From positions 248,001 through 312,000 of the forward strand of contig CP107049.1 in the NCBI GenBank assembly GCA_025736915.1: a DNA stretch of 64,000 bases, read 5' to 3'. The DNA comes from Acinetobacter nosocomialis (GTDB lineage: Bacteria > Pseudomonadota > Gammaproteobacteria > Pseudomonadales > Moraxellaceae). Positions 52,442-61,743 of this stretch are shown here, in pieces (position 1 is the first letter of the stretch; every line of letters starts with the position of its first letter). Position numbers and translations under genes: made by a program. The notes beneath the pieces were generated by a model that had not been told where the DNA came from, made no database searches, and saw only the letters and a list, made by a program, of their open reading frames with translations.

Positions 52442-52891
52442 ATGAATGTAGATGCAATCGATCTAAAAATTTTGAAGTATTTACAAGATAATGCCCGCTT
52501 AAGCAACCAAGAACTTGCTGATCTCGTTAATCTTTCAGCCTCTGCTTGTCACAGACGCGTCAAGATTTTAGAAACCAACGGAATTATTGAAAAATATCAA
52601 GCGAAAGTTAACTACGAAAAATTAGGTATAAAAATTGAGGCCATGGTTGAAATTAAACTTGCTCAACTCACTGAAAATGATCACAATTTTTTCTTAAGCC
52701 AAATCAAGAATTTTGATGAAGTGATTAATGCCTATATCATTACAGGTGAATGTAACTATGTTCTGCATGTTGCCACTAAAGATCTAAATTCTTTTTCACA
52801 TTTTGTTATTAATACACTCAATAAAATTAAAGGTGTGGTAAGTATTAATTCTAAGATTATCTTACAAAAAATCATACAAAAGCCACTGTAG
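52442..52891 (+). CDS. Lrp/AsnC-family regulator (probable KynR-like)
   Basis: This 149-residue protein has the Lrp N-terminal helix-turn-helix (DAIDLKILKYLQDNARLSNQ, then NQELADLVNLSASACHRRVK) and a C-terminal RAM domain. It is encoded 147 bases from and divergent to kynU. This arrangement matches KynR-type activators of kynurenine operons in other proteobacteria, so kynurenine or tryptophan is a likely ligand. The gap holds a partial dyad (TTTTCG...GAATTC at 52391-52406 and GGAATTCGAAAA at 52431-52442) as a candidate operator. Confidence 0.88.
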   Translation: MNVDAIDLKILKYLQDNARLSNQELADLVNLSASACHRRVKILETNGIIEKYQAKVNYEKLGIKIEAMVEIKLAQLTENDHNFFLSQIKNFDEVINAYIITGECNYVLHVATKDLNSFSHFVINTLNKIKGVVSINSKIILQKIIQKPL

Positions 52892-52934
52892 ACTATGTGT
52901 TTAAATTAAAAATTATACTTAAAGAGCTTTTACT

Positions 52935-53471
52935 ATGATCGAGACCGAACGTTTAATCTTAAGACAATGGAAAGAAACTGATGCTCCCCCCTTTATCGAA
53001 ATGGGATTGGATAAAGATGTGATGCGTTTTTTTCCAAAGCTTTTATCTGCTACTGAAAGTATAAATTTAATTCAAAGAGCATCAGCCCTTATTGATGAAA
53101 AAGGTTGGGGATTTTGGGCTGTAGAATTAAAAGAAAGCCATGACTTTATTGGTTTTATTGGCCTACACGACCAACCAGAACAATTTGATTTTTCCCCTTG
53201 CATTGAAATTGGCTGGAGAATTGCGACAAAATTTTGGAAAAAAGGCTATGCCACTGAAGGAGCAAAAGCAGCGTTGGACTATGCCTTTAATGTTCTCAAT
53301 AAAGATAAAGTAGTTTCTTTTACAGCAACTGTGAATAAGCCATCTCAAGCTGTGATGGAAAGACTAGGAATGTATAAAGTTAAATACTTCAATCATCCCA
53401 AGCTTCCAGACAAACATGCCCTACAAGAACATGTTCTTTATGAAATAAATAATCCTAAGTTTAAGTTATGA
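52935..53471 (+). CDS. RimJ/RimL-type GNAT acetyltransferase
   Basis: This 178-residue protein begins IETERLILRQWKETDAPPFI, the standard RimJ/L-type N-terminus. It keeps the acetyl-CoA loop region EIGWRIATKFWKKGYATEGA and the C-terminal motif FTATVNKPSQAVMERLGM. Members acetylate protein N-termini or small amines; the acceptor here is unknown. It is 43 bases downstream of the Lrp regulator and may share its transcript. Confidence 0.85.
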   Translation: MIETERLILRQWKETDAPPFIEMGLDKDVMRFFPKLLSATESINLIQRASALIDEKGWGFWAVELKESHDFIGFIGLHDQPEQFDFSPCIEIGWRIATKFWKKGYATEGAKAALDYAFNVLNKDKVVSFTATVNKPSQAVMERLGMYKVKYFNHPKLPDKHALQEHVLYEINNPKFKL

Positions 53472-53524
53472 GTAAAGTACATATTGATATATTTCAAGCA
53501 TTCCAATGAATTAAAAAATAAGGA

Positions 53525-53818
53525 TTATTCATCAAAGTCATAACCTACAGAAGTGGAATGCTCCCAATATTCATTAATTTTATCTGCGATAGCTTCCTTA
53601 TCCATTGTAGTTAAAACATAGAAAAGTTTTGCTTCTTTGTTTTTTCTCAAAATTAATAGATTGTAATAGTCATATTCAGGGCCATTTAGCCCTAATGATG
53701 GCTGTTCTTCACAGTGCTTCTCAGCCTTGTAATGCCATTCAAGTTTATAAGTATCAATACCATTGGCGGCATTGATCACTATGCCGTCATTGGCTCCTCC
53801 AATAAATCCAATTTTCAT
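53525..53818 (-). CDS. Small acidic unknown protein
   Basis: This 97-residue protein has no signal peptide or membrane helix and is acidic at its end (YDFDE). It starts MKIGFIGGANDGIVIN, which recalls a beta-strand and turn, and has several conserved-looking Trp and Tyr. No family is recognised. It is followed upstream on the same strand by another small acidic protein 114 bases away. Their similar size and charge hint at related roles, without evidence. Confidence 0.55.
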   Translation of the reverse strand: MKIGFIGGANDGIVINAANGIDTYKLEWHYKAEKHCEEQPSLGLNGPEYDYYNLLILRKNKEAKLFYVLTTMDKEAIADKINEYWEHSTSVGYDFDE

Positions 53819-53932
53819 TGCCTGCTCTAAATTGTTATTCGGATAATTTTTAATATAACTTTAAACAGGTACGGTTCAATTTATAAAATGTTTGTCAATA
53901 CGTATCCTATGTAAATCAAAATAACGAGTTTA

Positions 53933-54169
53933 TTACTTCATGGCACGTAAATATTCATAAGCCTCTTTTTCATTGCTTTCCAGATGAACTCTTGCTTCCG
54001 TCTCATCATTTAAAGTTTCGTTTATTATTTTGGTATCTTCATAAGAGATTTGATGACCTATTTGAAAATCTGCTCCTAATGCATCAATCACGATAAACTT
54101 TCCAGCAGCGTTTGAAGCTATAAAAAAACTGTTGTTACGATAACCATATCTAATTGTATATAAGCCCAC
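53933..54169 (-). CDS. Small acidic unknown protein
   Basis: This 78-residue cytoplasmic protein has a beta-rich N-terminal half (GLYTIRYGYRNNSFFIASN, AAGKFIVIDAL) and an acidic helical C-terminal half (ETEARVHLESNEKEAYEYLR). No ribosome site is strong. I do not recognise a family. It could be an orphan immunity-like protein, given its size and charge, but nothing nearby encodes an effector. Confidence 0.5.
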   Translation of the reverse strand: MGLYTIRYGYRNNSFFIASNAAGKFIVIDALGADFQIGHQISYEDTKIINETLNDETEARVHLESNEKEAYEYLRAMK

Positions 54170-54623
54170 TTTTATTCCAACTTTTAATAATATTTAAATA
54201 ATAATTCCATAGAGTTCATAGAAAAGCAAAAATACTTATCAAAAAATGAACCGAAAAATAAATATAAATCTATATTTCTAAAAGACTTTATTAGTCATTT
54301 TCCTCCTATTTTACTTCTATGAATATTTTCAAAAATTTTGTTCAAGCCCTACTATTAAGTAGTTTTATCATAAAGTACACCTTCAAAAAAGTAAGAGCAG
54401 ATATATAGAAATTACCTTATGAAAAACATTATTTTACTTTTCTCTCAATATTGAGTAGTCCAAGCTTTAGGGGCACTATTGTTATCTACTCGTTTATTCA
54501 CTACAGACCATTAGAATTTTAAAATGATGAAATAACAACAAATCAGTCCGTTTTCCCGACTTTAATGATTATAATCTTAAGCTGCTTTTCTTCCATGTAT
54601 ATTTTAGTTGGAGCTCTCAAAAC
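54170..54623. other. AT-rich intergenic region
   Basis: About 450 bases without convincing genes or hairpins. Only very short frames occur (for example a ten-codon frame near 54419). Promoters for the flanking genes are not resolved. Confidence 0.6.
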
Positions 54624-55310
54624 ATGAATAAAATAGTGCTTTTTGACATGGACGGAACTTTGTTAGATTTGGCTTTTGATGATTTTATATGGAACGAATG
54701 CCTACCTGAAAGACATTCTCAAACACATCAAATCTCTTTAACAGAAAGCCAAGAAATATTAAGTCAGTTTTATCGTAGTAATAAGCATACTCTTGCCTGG
54801 TATTCTTCAAAGTATTGGACAAAAACTACAGGCGTAGATGTTTTAAAACTTCAGCAAGAATTTCAACATAAAATTAAAACACGCTCAGGATGCATAGAGC
54901 TACTCAGTGGTCTAAAAGAACAAGGTTATCAATGCTGGTTAGTCACTAATGCAGACTGTGCAAGTTTACAATTAAAACTTGATAACATTCCTATTCAAGA
55001 TTTTTTTGATGTGATTGTGTCTAGCGAACAAATTGGTCATGCAAAAGAAGACCTTCAATTTTGGCAAGAGTTACAACGTTTATATTATTTTGTACCAGAA
55101 ACGACTATTTTTTTAGATGACACTCTTCCAGTTTTAAAAACTGCTGAAAAATTTGGTATAAGACACTTGTTTACTATCTTACAGCCCTCAACTCTTAAGA
55201 GTAAAAGGCAGTCACAAGATTTAGAGTATAAAGCTCTAGATCAGCTTACAGAGCTACTGTCTATTTTGAATCAAACTGATAGAAAGGATAATGATGTCAA
55301 AATTGCGTGA
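54624..55310 (+). CDS. HAD-family phosphatase, YrfG-like
   Basis: This 228-residue haloacid dehalogenase-superfamily enzyme has the nucleophile motif I as LFDMDGTLLD, a Thr/Asn motif II as WLVTNAD, motif III Lys (GHAKEDLQFW) and motif IV IFLDDTLPVLK. It resembles YrfG (a GMP/IMP nucleotidase). Its position overlapping hslR matches the E. coli yrfG-hslR order. GGAG precedes the ATG. Exact substrate is unknown. Confidence 0.82.
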   Translation: MNKIVLFDMDGTLLDLAFDDFIWNECLPERHSQTHQISLTESQEILSQFYRSNKHTLAWYSSKYWTKTTGVDVLKLQQEFQHKIKTRSGCIELLSGLKEQGYQCWLVTNADCASLQLKLDNIPIQDFFDVIVSSEQIGHAKEDLQFWQELQRLYYFVPETTIFLDDTLPVLKTAEKFGIRHLFTILQPSTLKSKRQSQDLEYKALDQLTELLSILNQTDRKDNDVKIA

Positions 55311-55734
55311 AAACGATGCTGTAGAAACCATGCGCGTTGACAAATGGTTATGGGCGGCACGTTTTTTTAAAACTCGTTCTATTGCTAAAGCAGCAATTGA
55401 AGGGGGAAAAGTACATCACAATAATGAGCGTGTAAAAGTTTCTAAAGAAATTCGTGTTGGGATGGAACTGGTTGTTCAGCAAGGTTTCGATAAAAAGACG
55501 ATTGTTGTTAAAGCACTTTCCAACGCTAGAGGACCCGCTCCAGTTGCACAACAACTTTATGAAGAAACCGAAGTAAGTATTGCAAGACGGGAGTTGATTG
55601 CTTCCCAGCGAAAATTGCATAATCTAGCTCGACCTGACCATAGACCAAGCAAGAAAGATCGGCGACAAATCAATCGGTTTAAACAGGATAATGATCAACA
55701 TTATGAAGACCATTGGTCTTATGATGATGAATAA
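55294..55734 (+). CDS. hslR: Heat shock protein 15, S4-domain RNA-binding protein
   Basis: Hsp15 binds stalled 50S subunits carrying peptidyl-tRNA and aids their recycling. The 146-residue protein has the S4 domain (MRVDKWLWAARFFKTRSIAK, then VKVSKEIRVGMELVVQ) and a very basic C-terminal tail. The second of two adjacent ATGs (55294) has AAGGA five bases upstream. It overlaps the end of the YrfG-like gene by 17 bases. Confidence 0.93.
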   Translation: MSKLRENDAVETMRVDKWLWAARFFKTRSIAKAAIEGGKVHHNNERVKVSKEIRVGMELVVQQGFDKKTIVVKALSNARGPAPVAQQLYEETEVSIARRELIASQRKLHNLARPDHRPSKKDRRQINRFKQDNDQHYEDHWSYDDE

Positions 55735-55744
55735 AAACGTCGAG

Positions 55745-55773
55745 TTGTGTCGCACTCACATATACAATATATA
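55745..55773 (+). promoter_or_regulatory. Sigma70-type promoter for recA
   Basis: TTGTGT, 17 bases and TATATA give a transcript start near 55780 and a leader of about 100 bases. I see no LexA-type CTGT-N8-ACAG box in the gap. Confidence 0.55.
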
Positions 55774-55879
55774 GAAGCTAGAGAAAAAATCTGTCACTAT
55801 TAGCCCTGTGAAACAAGTTGAGATTCAATGCATCCACTTGGGTTAAACGTGATGAACATAGAGTATTGAGGTTTTTGAG

Positions 55880-56932
55880 ATGGATGAGAATAAAAGCAAA
55901 GCATTACAAGCCGCTTTGAGCCAAATTGAGAAGCAATTTGGTAAAAACACGGTTATGCGTCTCGGTGACAACACTGTTCAAGCAGTTGAAGCCGTATCTA
56001 CAGGTTCTTTAACTTTAGACATCGCATTGGGGATTGGTGGTTTACCAAAAGGCCGTATTATCGAAATTTATGGTCCAGAATCTTCTGGTAAAACTACAAT
56101 GACATTACAAGCAATTGCTCAATGTCAAAAGTCTGGTGGTACATGTGCCTTTATCGATGCCGAACATGCCCTAGATCCTCAGTATGCACGTAAGCTTGGT
56201 GTAGATATTGATAACCTACTTGTTTCACAACCCGACAACGGTGAGCAAGCACTTGAAATCGCTGATATGCTTGTTCGTTCAGGTGCGATTGATTTAATCG
56301 TTGTGGACTCGGTAGCTGCTCTTACACCTAAGGCAGAGATCGAAGGTGAGATGGGAGACTCTCACATGGGTCTACAAGCACGTCTTATGAGCCAAGCACT
56401 TCGTAAAATTACGGGTAACGCTAAACGTTCAAACTGTATGGTTATTTTCATTAACCAAATCCGTATGAAGATTGGTGTTATGTTTGGTAGCCCAGAAACT
56501 ACGACTGGTGGTAACGCACTTAAATTCTATGCTTCAGTTCGTTTAGATATTCGTCGTATCGGTCAGGTAAAAGAAGGCGACGAAATTGTTGGTTCAGAAA
56601 CCAAAGTTAAAGTTGTTAAGAACAAAATGGCTCCTCCATTTAGAGAAGCTATTTTCCAAATTCTATATGGTAAAGGTACTAACCAATTAGGTGAACTTGT
56701 AGATTTAGCAGTTCAGCAAGATATCGTTCAAAAAGCTGGTGCATGGTATTCATACCAAGGTAATAAAATTGGCCAAGGTAAGAATAACGTAATTCGTTAT
56801 TTTGAAGAAAATAAGCAAATAGCTGAAGAGATTGAGCGCAATATCCGTGAGCAATTGTTGACTACAGGTACAAATGGCGCAGTGCAAATTGAAGATGATG
56901 AAGAAGAACCAGATCTTTTATTAGAGTCTTAA
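55880..56932 (+). CDS. recA: Recombinase RecA
   Basis: RecA forms ATP-dependent filaments on single-stranded DNA for recombination and damage signalling. The 350-residue protein has Walker [10 protein letters not shown], the catalytic Glu region [10 protein letters not shown], Walker [11 protein letters not shown], and the L1/L2 loops ([24 protein letters not shown]). The start has GAGG upstream. Acinetobacter lacks a LexA homologue and uses other damage control (general knowledge); the upstream region shows no LexA box. recX follows. Confidence 0.98.
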   Translation: MDENKSKALQAALSQIEKQFGKNTVMRLGDNTVQAVEAVSTGSLTLDIALGIGGLPKGRIIEIYGPESSGKTTMTLQAIAQCQKSGGTCAFIDAEHALDPQYARKLGVDIDNLLVSQPDNGEQALEIADMLVRSGAIDLIVVDSVAALTPKAEIEGEMGDSHMGLQARLMSQALRKITGNAKRSNCMVIFINQIRMKIGVMFGSPETTTGGNALKFYASVRLDIRRIGQVKEGDEIVGSETKVKVVKNKMAPPFREAIFQILYGKGTNQLGELVDLAVQQDIVQKAGAWYSYQGNKIGQGKNNVIRYFEENKQIAEEIERNIREQLLTTGTNGAVQIEDDEEEPDLLLES

Positions 56933-56947
56933 TTATACATAAGTCAT

Positions 56948-56970
56948 AAAACGCCCTTCGGGGCGTTTTT
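56948..56970 (+). terminator. Terminator between recA and recX
   Basis: AAAACGCCC / GGGCGTTTTT with a TTCG tetraloop. Some read-through to recX 16 bases later is expected. Confidence 0.85.
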
Positions 56971-56985
56971 TACAAGGAAATTTAT

Positions 56986-57468
56986 ATGTTCAAAAGAAAC
57001 GATGAGCAATCTCAACAGCGCCCTCCTCTTACTGGCCAGCGCTTACGCTCATATGCTTTTGCTTTACTTACTCGTCGAGACTACTCTAAAGCAGAACTGA
57101 TTGAGAAATTAGCTCGTTATGCACAAAATATAGAAGAAGTGAAACAACTTGTTGAAGAGTTATCTGAACAAAATTACCAAAGTGACCAGCGCGTTGCGGA
57201 ATTAACATTAGCTAGCCAGATTCGTAAAGGCAAAGGTCCAAAACGCATTCAACAAGCTTTAAAAACAAAACAGATAGAAAATGATTTAATCGCCGATGAA
57301 ATTCAGGAAATTGATTGGGTAGAACAGGCGTATCAACTTAAAGTTAAAAAGTTTGGAGAAGCCGTAGAGAAAGATCCAAAACTTAAAGCAAAACAGATCA
57401 GATTTCTACAATATAGAGGATTTGATTTAGATGTAATTTTAAAAGCAATCCAAAGAAGATTAGATTAA
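56986..57468 (+). CDS. recX: RecA regulator RecX
   Basis: RecX binds RecA filaments and limits their extension. The 160-residue protein is made of helical repeats typical of the family: SYAFALLTRRDYSKAELIEK, then LVEELSEQNYQSDQRVAEL, and IRFLQYRGFDLDVILKAIQR at the end. Length and position after recA are typical. AAGGAA precedes the ATG. Its 3' side is met by the convergent SRP RNA gene. Confidence 0.95.
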   Translation: MFKRNDEQSQQRPPLTGQRLRSYAFALLTRRDYSKAELIEKLARYAQNIEEVKQLVEELSEQNYQSDQRVAELTLASQIRKGKGPKRIQQALKTKQIENDLIADEIQEIDWVEQAYQLKVKKFGEAVEKDPKLKAKQIRFLQYRGFDLDVILKAIQRRLD

Positions 57469-57473
57469 AAGAA

Positions 57474-57587
<114 letters not shown>

Positions 57588-57896
57588 ATTGCAAAACAAA
57601 GTATAGAGATTTTTAAAAGAGTTGCAACCCTTCTCTGTCTTTTTCAGCAAGTTTTTGTTTCGATTGATTAATTCATCAGCAAAAACAGCTTAAAATCCTA
57701 AAAATGTAATTTTCTGAACTTATGCTCTTTTCGTATTTTGCATAAAATATGCTTGAAGATTGTAAACTATCCTTGCATTTAAACTGTTAACTGCTTTAAT
57801 TGCATTGATCAATGAAAAACCTTAGATATTTAGAGAATTGTTTTTTTATATTCCTGTATCAAGGTGGCTTTTATATAAAATTATGGATTTATACAC

Positions 57897-58787
57897 ATGC
57901 AAATGAAGAAGCATTCTTTATTATTTATTGCCTTAATGAGTACCACTTCTCTATACGCAAACATTCCTATCGAGTCTCGTGGTTTAAGTCAAAATGATGG
58001 TAGTGCATCTAATACTTCTTCAAGCAATATTTCAGTTCCTACAAATTTAAACTGGGAATTGATGCAAAAAAACCAACAATTAGAAAATGATGTCCGTACT
58101 TTAAGAGGTCAGTTAGAAGAACAAGCGAATGATATTGAGCAATTAAAGAAAGACCTTGCGAACCGCTATACTGATTTAGATCAACGTCTAGAATTGTTAC
58201 ATCAAAAAGTTGACCCTGACAGTGCTACACAAGAAGATAGCTCAAATACGACTGCTGATAGCACCACTTCTACTAATACATCAGCACCTCAATCTCAGCC
58301 TACAGGTGACAATAAAGTAGTTGCAGCTCCACCTACTCCAACCACCTCTGAACAACAACCTAGTGCACCCGTAACAAACGCTCAACCAATCACCGCTGCC
58401 CAAAATCAATCAAATCCACTTGAGTTAGAAAAAGCCGCTTATACCGTAGCTTTAGATGCTTACAAACAAGGTGGAGCAAAAAAAGCAATTGCTCCGATGC
58501 AAAACTTTATTAAAAACCATCCTAATAGTATTTATACAGGTAATGCCTATTTCTGGTTAGCCGAGTTTCATTTAGCTACAGACCCAGTGAACTACAATGA
58601 AGCGAAGAAGAACTACAATATTGTCGCTAGCCAATATCCAAACTCTAGCAAGGCACCTCGAGCACTGTATCAACTGTATAGCATTGCGAAAGATGTTGAT
58701 AAAAATACTGTGTCAGCAAATCAATATAAGAACAAACTCCTTACTCAATATCCTAAATCTGAAGAAGTTAAATTCTTTAAGAAATAA
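57897..58787 (+). CDS. cpoB: Cell division coordinator CpoB (YbgF), Tol-Pal associated
   Basis: CpoB links the Tol-Pal complex with peptidoglycan synthesis at the septum. The 296-residue protein has a signal peptide (MKKHSLLFIALMSTTSLYA), a periplasmic coiled coil (LMQKNQQLENDVRTLRGQLE, residues about 50-105), a Ser/Thr/Pro/Gln linker, and a C-terminal TPR domain (AYTVALDAYKQGGAKKAIAP and YFWLAEFHLA repeats). No tol genes are adjacent, unlike in E. coli. It is monocistronic, with a terminator at 58799. Confidence 0.92.
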   Translation: MQMKKHSLLFIALMSTTSLYANIPIESRGLSQNDGSASNTSSSNISVPTNLNWELMQKNQQLENDVRTLRGQLEEQANDIEQLKKDLANRYTDLDQRLELLHQKVDPDSATQEDSSNTTADSTTSTNTSAPQSQPTGDNKVVAAPPTPTTSEQQPSAPVTNAQPITAAQNQSNPLELEKAAYTVALDAYKQGGAKKAIAPMQNFIKNHPNSIYTGNAYFWLAEFHLATDPVNYNEAKKNYNIVASQYPNSSKAPRALYQLYSIAKDVDKNTVSANQYKNKLLTQYPKSEEVKFFKK

Positions 58788-58798
58788 TTTAAACATAT

Positions 58799-58831
58799 AA
58801 AAAAGGCACTGTTTTTAACAGTGCCTTTTTT
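58799..58831. terminator. Bidirectional terminator after cpoB and lpxA
   Basis: AAAAAAGGCACTGTT / AACAGTGCCTTTTTT is a perfect 15-bp stem with a 3-base loop. Confidence 0.9.
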
Positions 58832-58846
58832 ATATCTTATTAAAAA

Positions 58847-59635
58847 TTAACGCACAATTCCGCGTTCAGATTGTTCAAGAGAGTCAATTAATAATTGAGC
58901 TTCCGGAACAGAAGGCAAAATTTCACTTTTAATTTGCTCAACAGCTTGAACAGAGGTCAATCCAGATTTAAATATCAATTTATAAGCTTCTCTTAAGCCC
59001 TGAATTGTATTTTTAGACCAACCTTTTCTTCGCATACCTTCAGTATTTATACCAAAAGCATGAGCAGGATTACCAGATGCCATAACATAGGCTGGTACAT
59101 CTTTAAGAATTAGTGAGGCCCCACCAATCATGCTGTAAGAATCAATCTTACAAAATTGATGAATTCCAGAATTACCGCCCACAATAACATGATCACCAAT
59201 ATGTACATGCCCAGCGACACCAACATTATTGGCAAAAATATTGTGATCACCTACGATACAGTCATGTGCGATATGTGTATTGACCATCAATAGGTTATGA
59301 CTACCTATCTTAGTCAATGAATTATCTTGCACAGTGCCTCTATGTAAGCTGCAATGTTCACGAATTAAATTGTTGTTACCAATTTCAAGCCAAGTTTCTT
59401 CACCCTTATATTTGAGGTCTTGGCAAACTTCACCAACACTTGCAAACTGGAAGATCTCATTATTTTGGCCAATTCTGGTAAAACCACCTACTACCACATG
59501 AGAATGTAATTTAGTACCAGCACCAATAGTCACTTGAGGACCAATAACACAATAAGGTCCTATTTGAACATCTGCAGCAATCACTGCAGATGGATCAATA
59601 ATGGCGGTAGAATGGATTAAATCGTGATTACTCAT
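58847..59635 (-). CDS. lpxA: UDP-N-acetylglucosamine acyltransferase
   Basis: LpxA adds the 3-O acyl chain in the first step of lipid A synthesis. The 262-residue trimeric left-handed beta-helix protein shows hexapeptide repeats (IHSTAIIDPSAVIAADVQIG) and the catalytic His in VNTHIAHDCIVGDHNIF. The C-terminal helical domain (GMRRKGWSKNTIQGLREAYK) is normal. It overlaps the fabZ stop by four bases (ATGA). Loss of lpxA gives colistin-resistant LOS-deficient A. baumannii (known from the literature in general). Confidence 0.97.
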   Translation of the reverse strand: MSNHDLIHSTAIIDPSAVIAADVQIGPYCVIGPQVTIGAGTKLHSHVVVGGFTRIGQNNEIFQFASVGEVCQDLKYKGEETWLEIGNNNLIREHCSLHRGTVQDNSLTKIGSHNLLMVNTHIAHDCIVGDHNIFANNVGVAGHVHIGDHVIVGGNSGIHQFCKIDSYSMIGGASLILKDVPAYVMASGNPAHAFGINTEGMRRKGWSKNTIQGLREAYKLIFKSGLTSVQAVEQIKSEILPSVPEAQLLIDSLEQSERGIVR

Positions 59636-60117
59636 GCCTGCTCTGTTTTTTGGTGTGAAATCATAATCTCAGCGGTTGCTGCTACAATGCCATCAACGCT
59701 AGCTGTACAATTGTATTTGTAAATGCCGCGCTTCTGCATTACCAACTCAGATTTTAATACAAGTTGGTCACCTGCAACTACTTGTTTTTTAAATCTAACT
59801 CTTTCTGCACCAGCAAACAGGAACAAAGAACCTGGTTTTGGTGTTTCATTGTTCATAATAAAACCTAGAACGCCTGAAACTTGAGCTAGTGCTTCAACAA
59901 TTAGAACACCAGGCATAATTGGATATTCTGGGAAATGTCCTTGTAGAAACTCTTCATTGATAGAAACATTTTTATAACCAACAATACTATTGTCAGTAAC
60001 TTCAGTCACACGATCAACCAATAAGAATGGATAACGATGCGGCAAATATTGACGAATCGTTTGAATCTGCATTGGTAATTCAGGGATGGCAAATTTAGGT
60101 GTAGTTGACTCGGTCAT
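59632..60117 (-). CDS. fabZ: 3-Hydroxyacyl-ACP dehydratase
   Basis: FabZ dehydrates 3-hydroxyacyl-ACP in fatty acid synthesis and competes with LpxA/LpxD for the same precursor pool. The 161-residue hotdog-fold protein has the catalytic His in LPHRYPFLLVDRV/GHFPEYPIMPGV and Glu in LIVEALAQVSG. It is encoded within the lpxD-fabZ-lpxA unit. There are six bases to lpxD and a four-base overlap with lpxA. Confidence 0.96.
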   Translation of the reverse strand: MTESTTPKFAIPELPMQIQTIRQYLPHRYPFLLVDRVTEVTDNSIVGYKNVSINEEFLQGHFPEYPIMPGVLIVEALAQVSGVLGFIMNNETPKPGSLFLFAGAERVRFKKQVVAGDQLVLKSELVMQKRGIYKYNCTASVDGIVAATAEIMISHQKTEQA

Positions 60118-60123
60118 AATATT

Positions 60124-61194
60124 CTATTTACGCAAATTAAAAGTTGATTCAAGAGACTCTATTTGAGCTTGTATATGATCAAGTCGTTTAGTGATTTGGG
60201 TCAATGGCACATCTGCTAATTGTCGCAAGCGTACAATTGTCTTTTTCCAATGACTATTTTCAAACAACCCAATTCCTGAAGAATAAGTTCCAGCTTCAGA
60301 AATATTTTTTGTGACCATTGACATTCCGGTTAAAGTCACATTATCAGCAATTGTAAGGTGGCCTGAGACTCCACATGCCCCAGCTAGAATACAGTTTTTG
60401 CCAATTTTTGTGCTTCCTGCAATACCGCACGTAGCTGCAATAGCAGTATTTGAACCAATATGAACGTTATGTGCAATTTGCACAAGGTTATCAATAATTA
60501 CCCCATCTTCCAAAATTGTATTATCAAGAGCACCTCTATCAATACTACAATTTGATCCAATGCGGACATCATTACCAATGATAACTGAACCTAGTTGAGC
60601 AATACGATGCCATTTCCCTTGATATGGAGCAAAACCAAAACCTTCACTACCAATTACAGTATTTGAATGAACACGTACACGATCATGTAATTTAGAACTG
60701 CCTGTAATAGTGACATGAGAATCAATAAAACAGTCTTTTCCAACTTCTACATAGTCATCAAGTTTAGTATGCGACTGAATGACTGTATTATCACCCACTA
60801 CGCAATTTTCACCAATAACTACATAGTGTCCTATATATGCGGTTTCGGAAATAACAGCAGATGGATGAATTTGAGCAGTACTTTCTATACCTGTTGAAAT
60901 AAGCTTTCTATCAAATACGTGAGTAAGGATTGCAAAAGCAAGATAAGGATTATCAACAATAATGAAATTATCTTTTTCAGGAAGATGTTCTTTTAAAGCA
61001 GCGGTAACAATAAAAGCTCCCGCGCGGCTTGCTTTAGCTTGTTCGAGATATTTATCACCATTTACAAAAGTAAGATGATTAACATCTGCATTTTCTAAAC
61101 TTGCTAGGTTTGAAAATTGAAGACTACCTTCACCAATTAGCTCACCTTTAACGAGGTGAGCTAATTCATCTAAACGATATTGTTGCACTTTCAT
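60124..61194 (-). CDS. lpxD: UDP-3-O-acylglucosamine N-acyltransferase
   Basis: LpxD adds the second, amide-linked acyl chain in lipid A synthesis. The 356-residue protein has an N-terminal uridine-binding domain (about 1-100), then the hexapeptide beta-helix ([20 protein letters not shown]) with the catalytic His in [17 protein letters not shown]. The C-terminal helix ([20 protein letters not shown]) is coiled. It follows skp by four bases and fabZ follows by six. Confidence 0.96.
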   Translation of the reverse strand: MKVQQYRLDELAHLVKGELIGEGSLQFSNLASLENADVNHLTFVNGDKYLEQAKASRAGAFIVTAALKEHLPEKDNFIIVDNPYLAFAILTHVFDRKLISTGIESTAQIHPSAVISETAYIGHYVVIGENCVVGDNTVIQSHTKLDDYVEVGKDCFIDSHVTITGSSKLHDRVRVHSNTVIGSEGFGFAPYQGKWHRIAQLGSVIIGNDVRIGSNCSIDRGALDNTILEDGVIIDNLVQIAHNVHIGSNTAIAATCGIAGSTKIGKNCILAGACGVSGHLTIADNVTLTGMSMVTKNISEAGTYSSGIGLFENSHWKKTIVRLRQLADVPLTQITKRLDHIQAQIESLESTFNLRK

Positions 61195-61198
61195 TAAT

Positions 61199-61702
61199 TT
61201 ATTTCATTGAATTAACCTTTTGTATCATTTTATCAGTTAAATCATACTTAGCGTCATAGGCAACAGTTGAATTTTTATTCAAAATAAAGTCAAGATTATT
61301 TTCTTTTCGTAACTGCTCAGCAGCTTGTTTAACTCTAGTCTCAAAAGTTGTGTTCATACTTTGCAAGCTAGTTTGAACTCTAGACTGTAAACCCTGCTGT
61401 GTTGAATTAAATTCATTTAACTTTGATTGATACTGAGATTGTAATTTTTTAATCTCATCTTCTTTCATTTTTTGGCCTTGAGTTTGAGCTTGACGTTGAA
61501 GTCCTTCTAACTCTTTACCCAATTGCTCAAGTTTAGTCGTTGTAGGTTTCACAGACTGGTTTAAGCTTGCATTTTGTTGCTTCAAATAAGTACTACTTTC
61601 AACAACTTTAGCGAGATCAATTACACCATAACCAGCTGCATTAGCTGCTACTGAAGCCACCGTCAAGCCTAACCCTAACATTAATGTATTTAATTTTTTC
61701 AT
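61199..61702 (-). CDS. skp: Periplasmic chaperone Skp/OmpH
   Basis: Skp holds unfolded outer membrane proteins on their way to BamA. The 167-residue protein has a signal peptide ending near ANAAG, the conserved [19 protein letters not shown] start and long amphipathic helices rich in Gln, Lys and Leu, forming the tentacle trimer. The ATG at 61702 has AAGGAAAG upstream; the longer upstream frame is not used. It lies between bamA and lpxD, as in other gamma-proteobacteria. Confidence 0.93.
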   Translation of the reverse strand: MKKLNTLMLGLGLTVASVAANAAGYGVIDLAKVVESSTYLKQQNASLNQSVKPTTTKLEQLGKELEGLQRQAQTQGQKMKEDEIKKLQSQYQSKLNEFNSTQQGLQSRVQTSLQSMNTTFETRVKQAAEQLRKENNLDFILNKNSTVAYDAKYDLTDKMIQKVNSMK

Positions 61703-61743
61703 GTAAATTTCTTTCCTTATTTCGTTGTTCAATGAAGTCGTAC

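Noticed and set aside
54469..54484. GGGGCACTATTGTTAT resembling an IS6 terminus
   Set aside because: It matches the GGC-CTGTTGC core too poorly and has no partner end.
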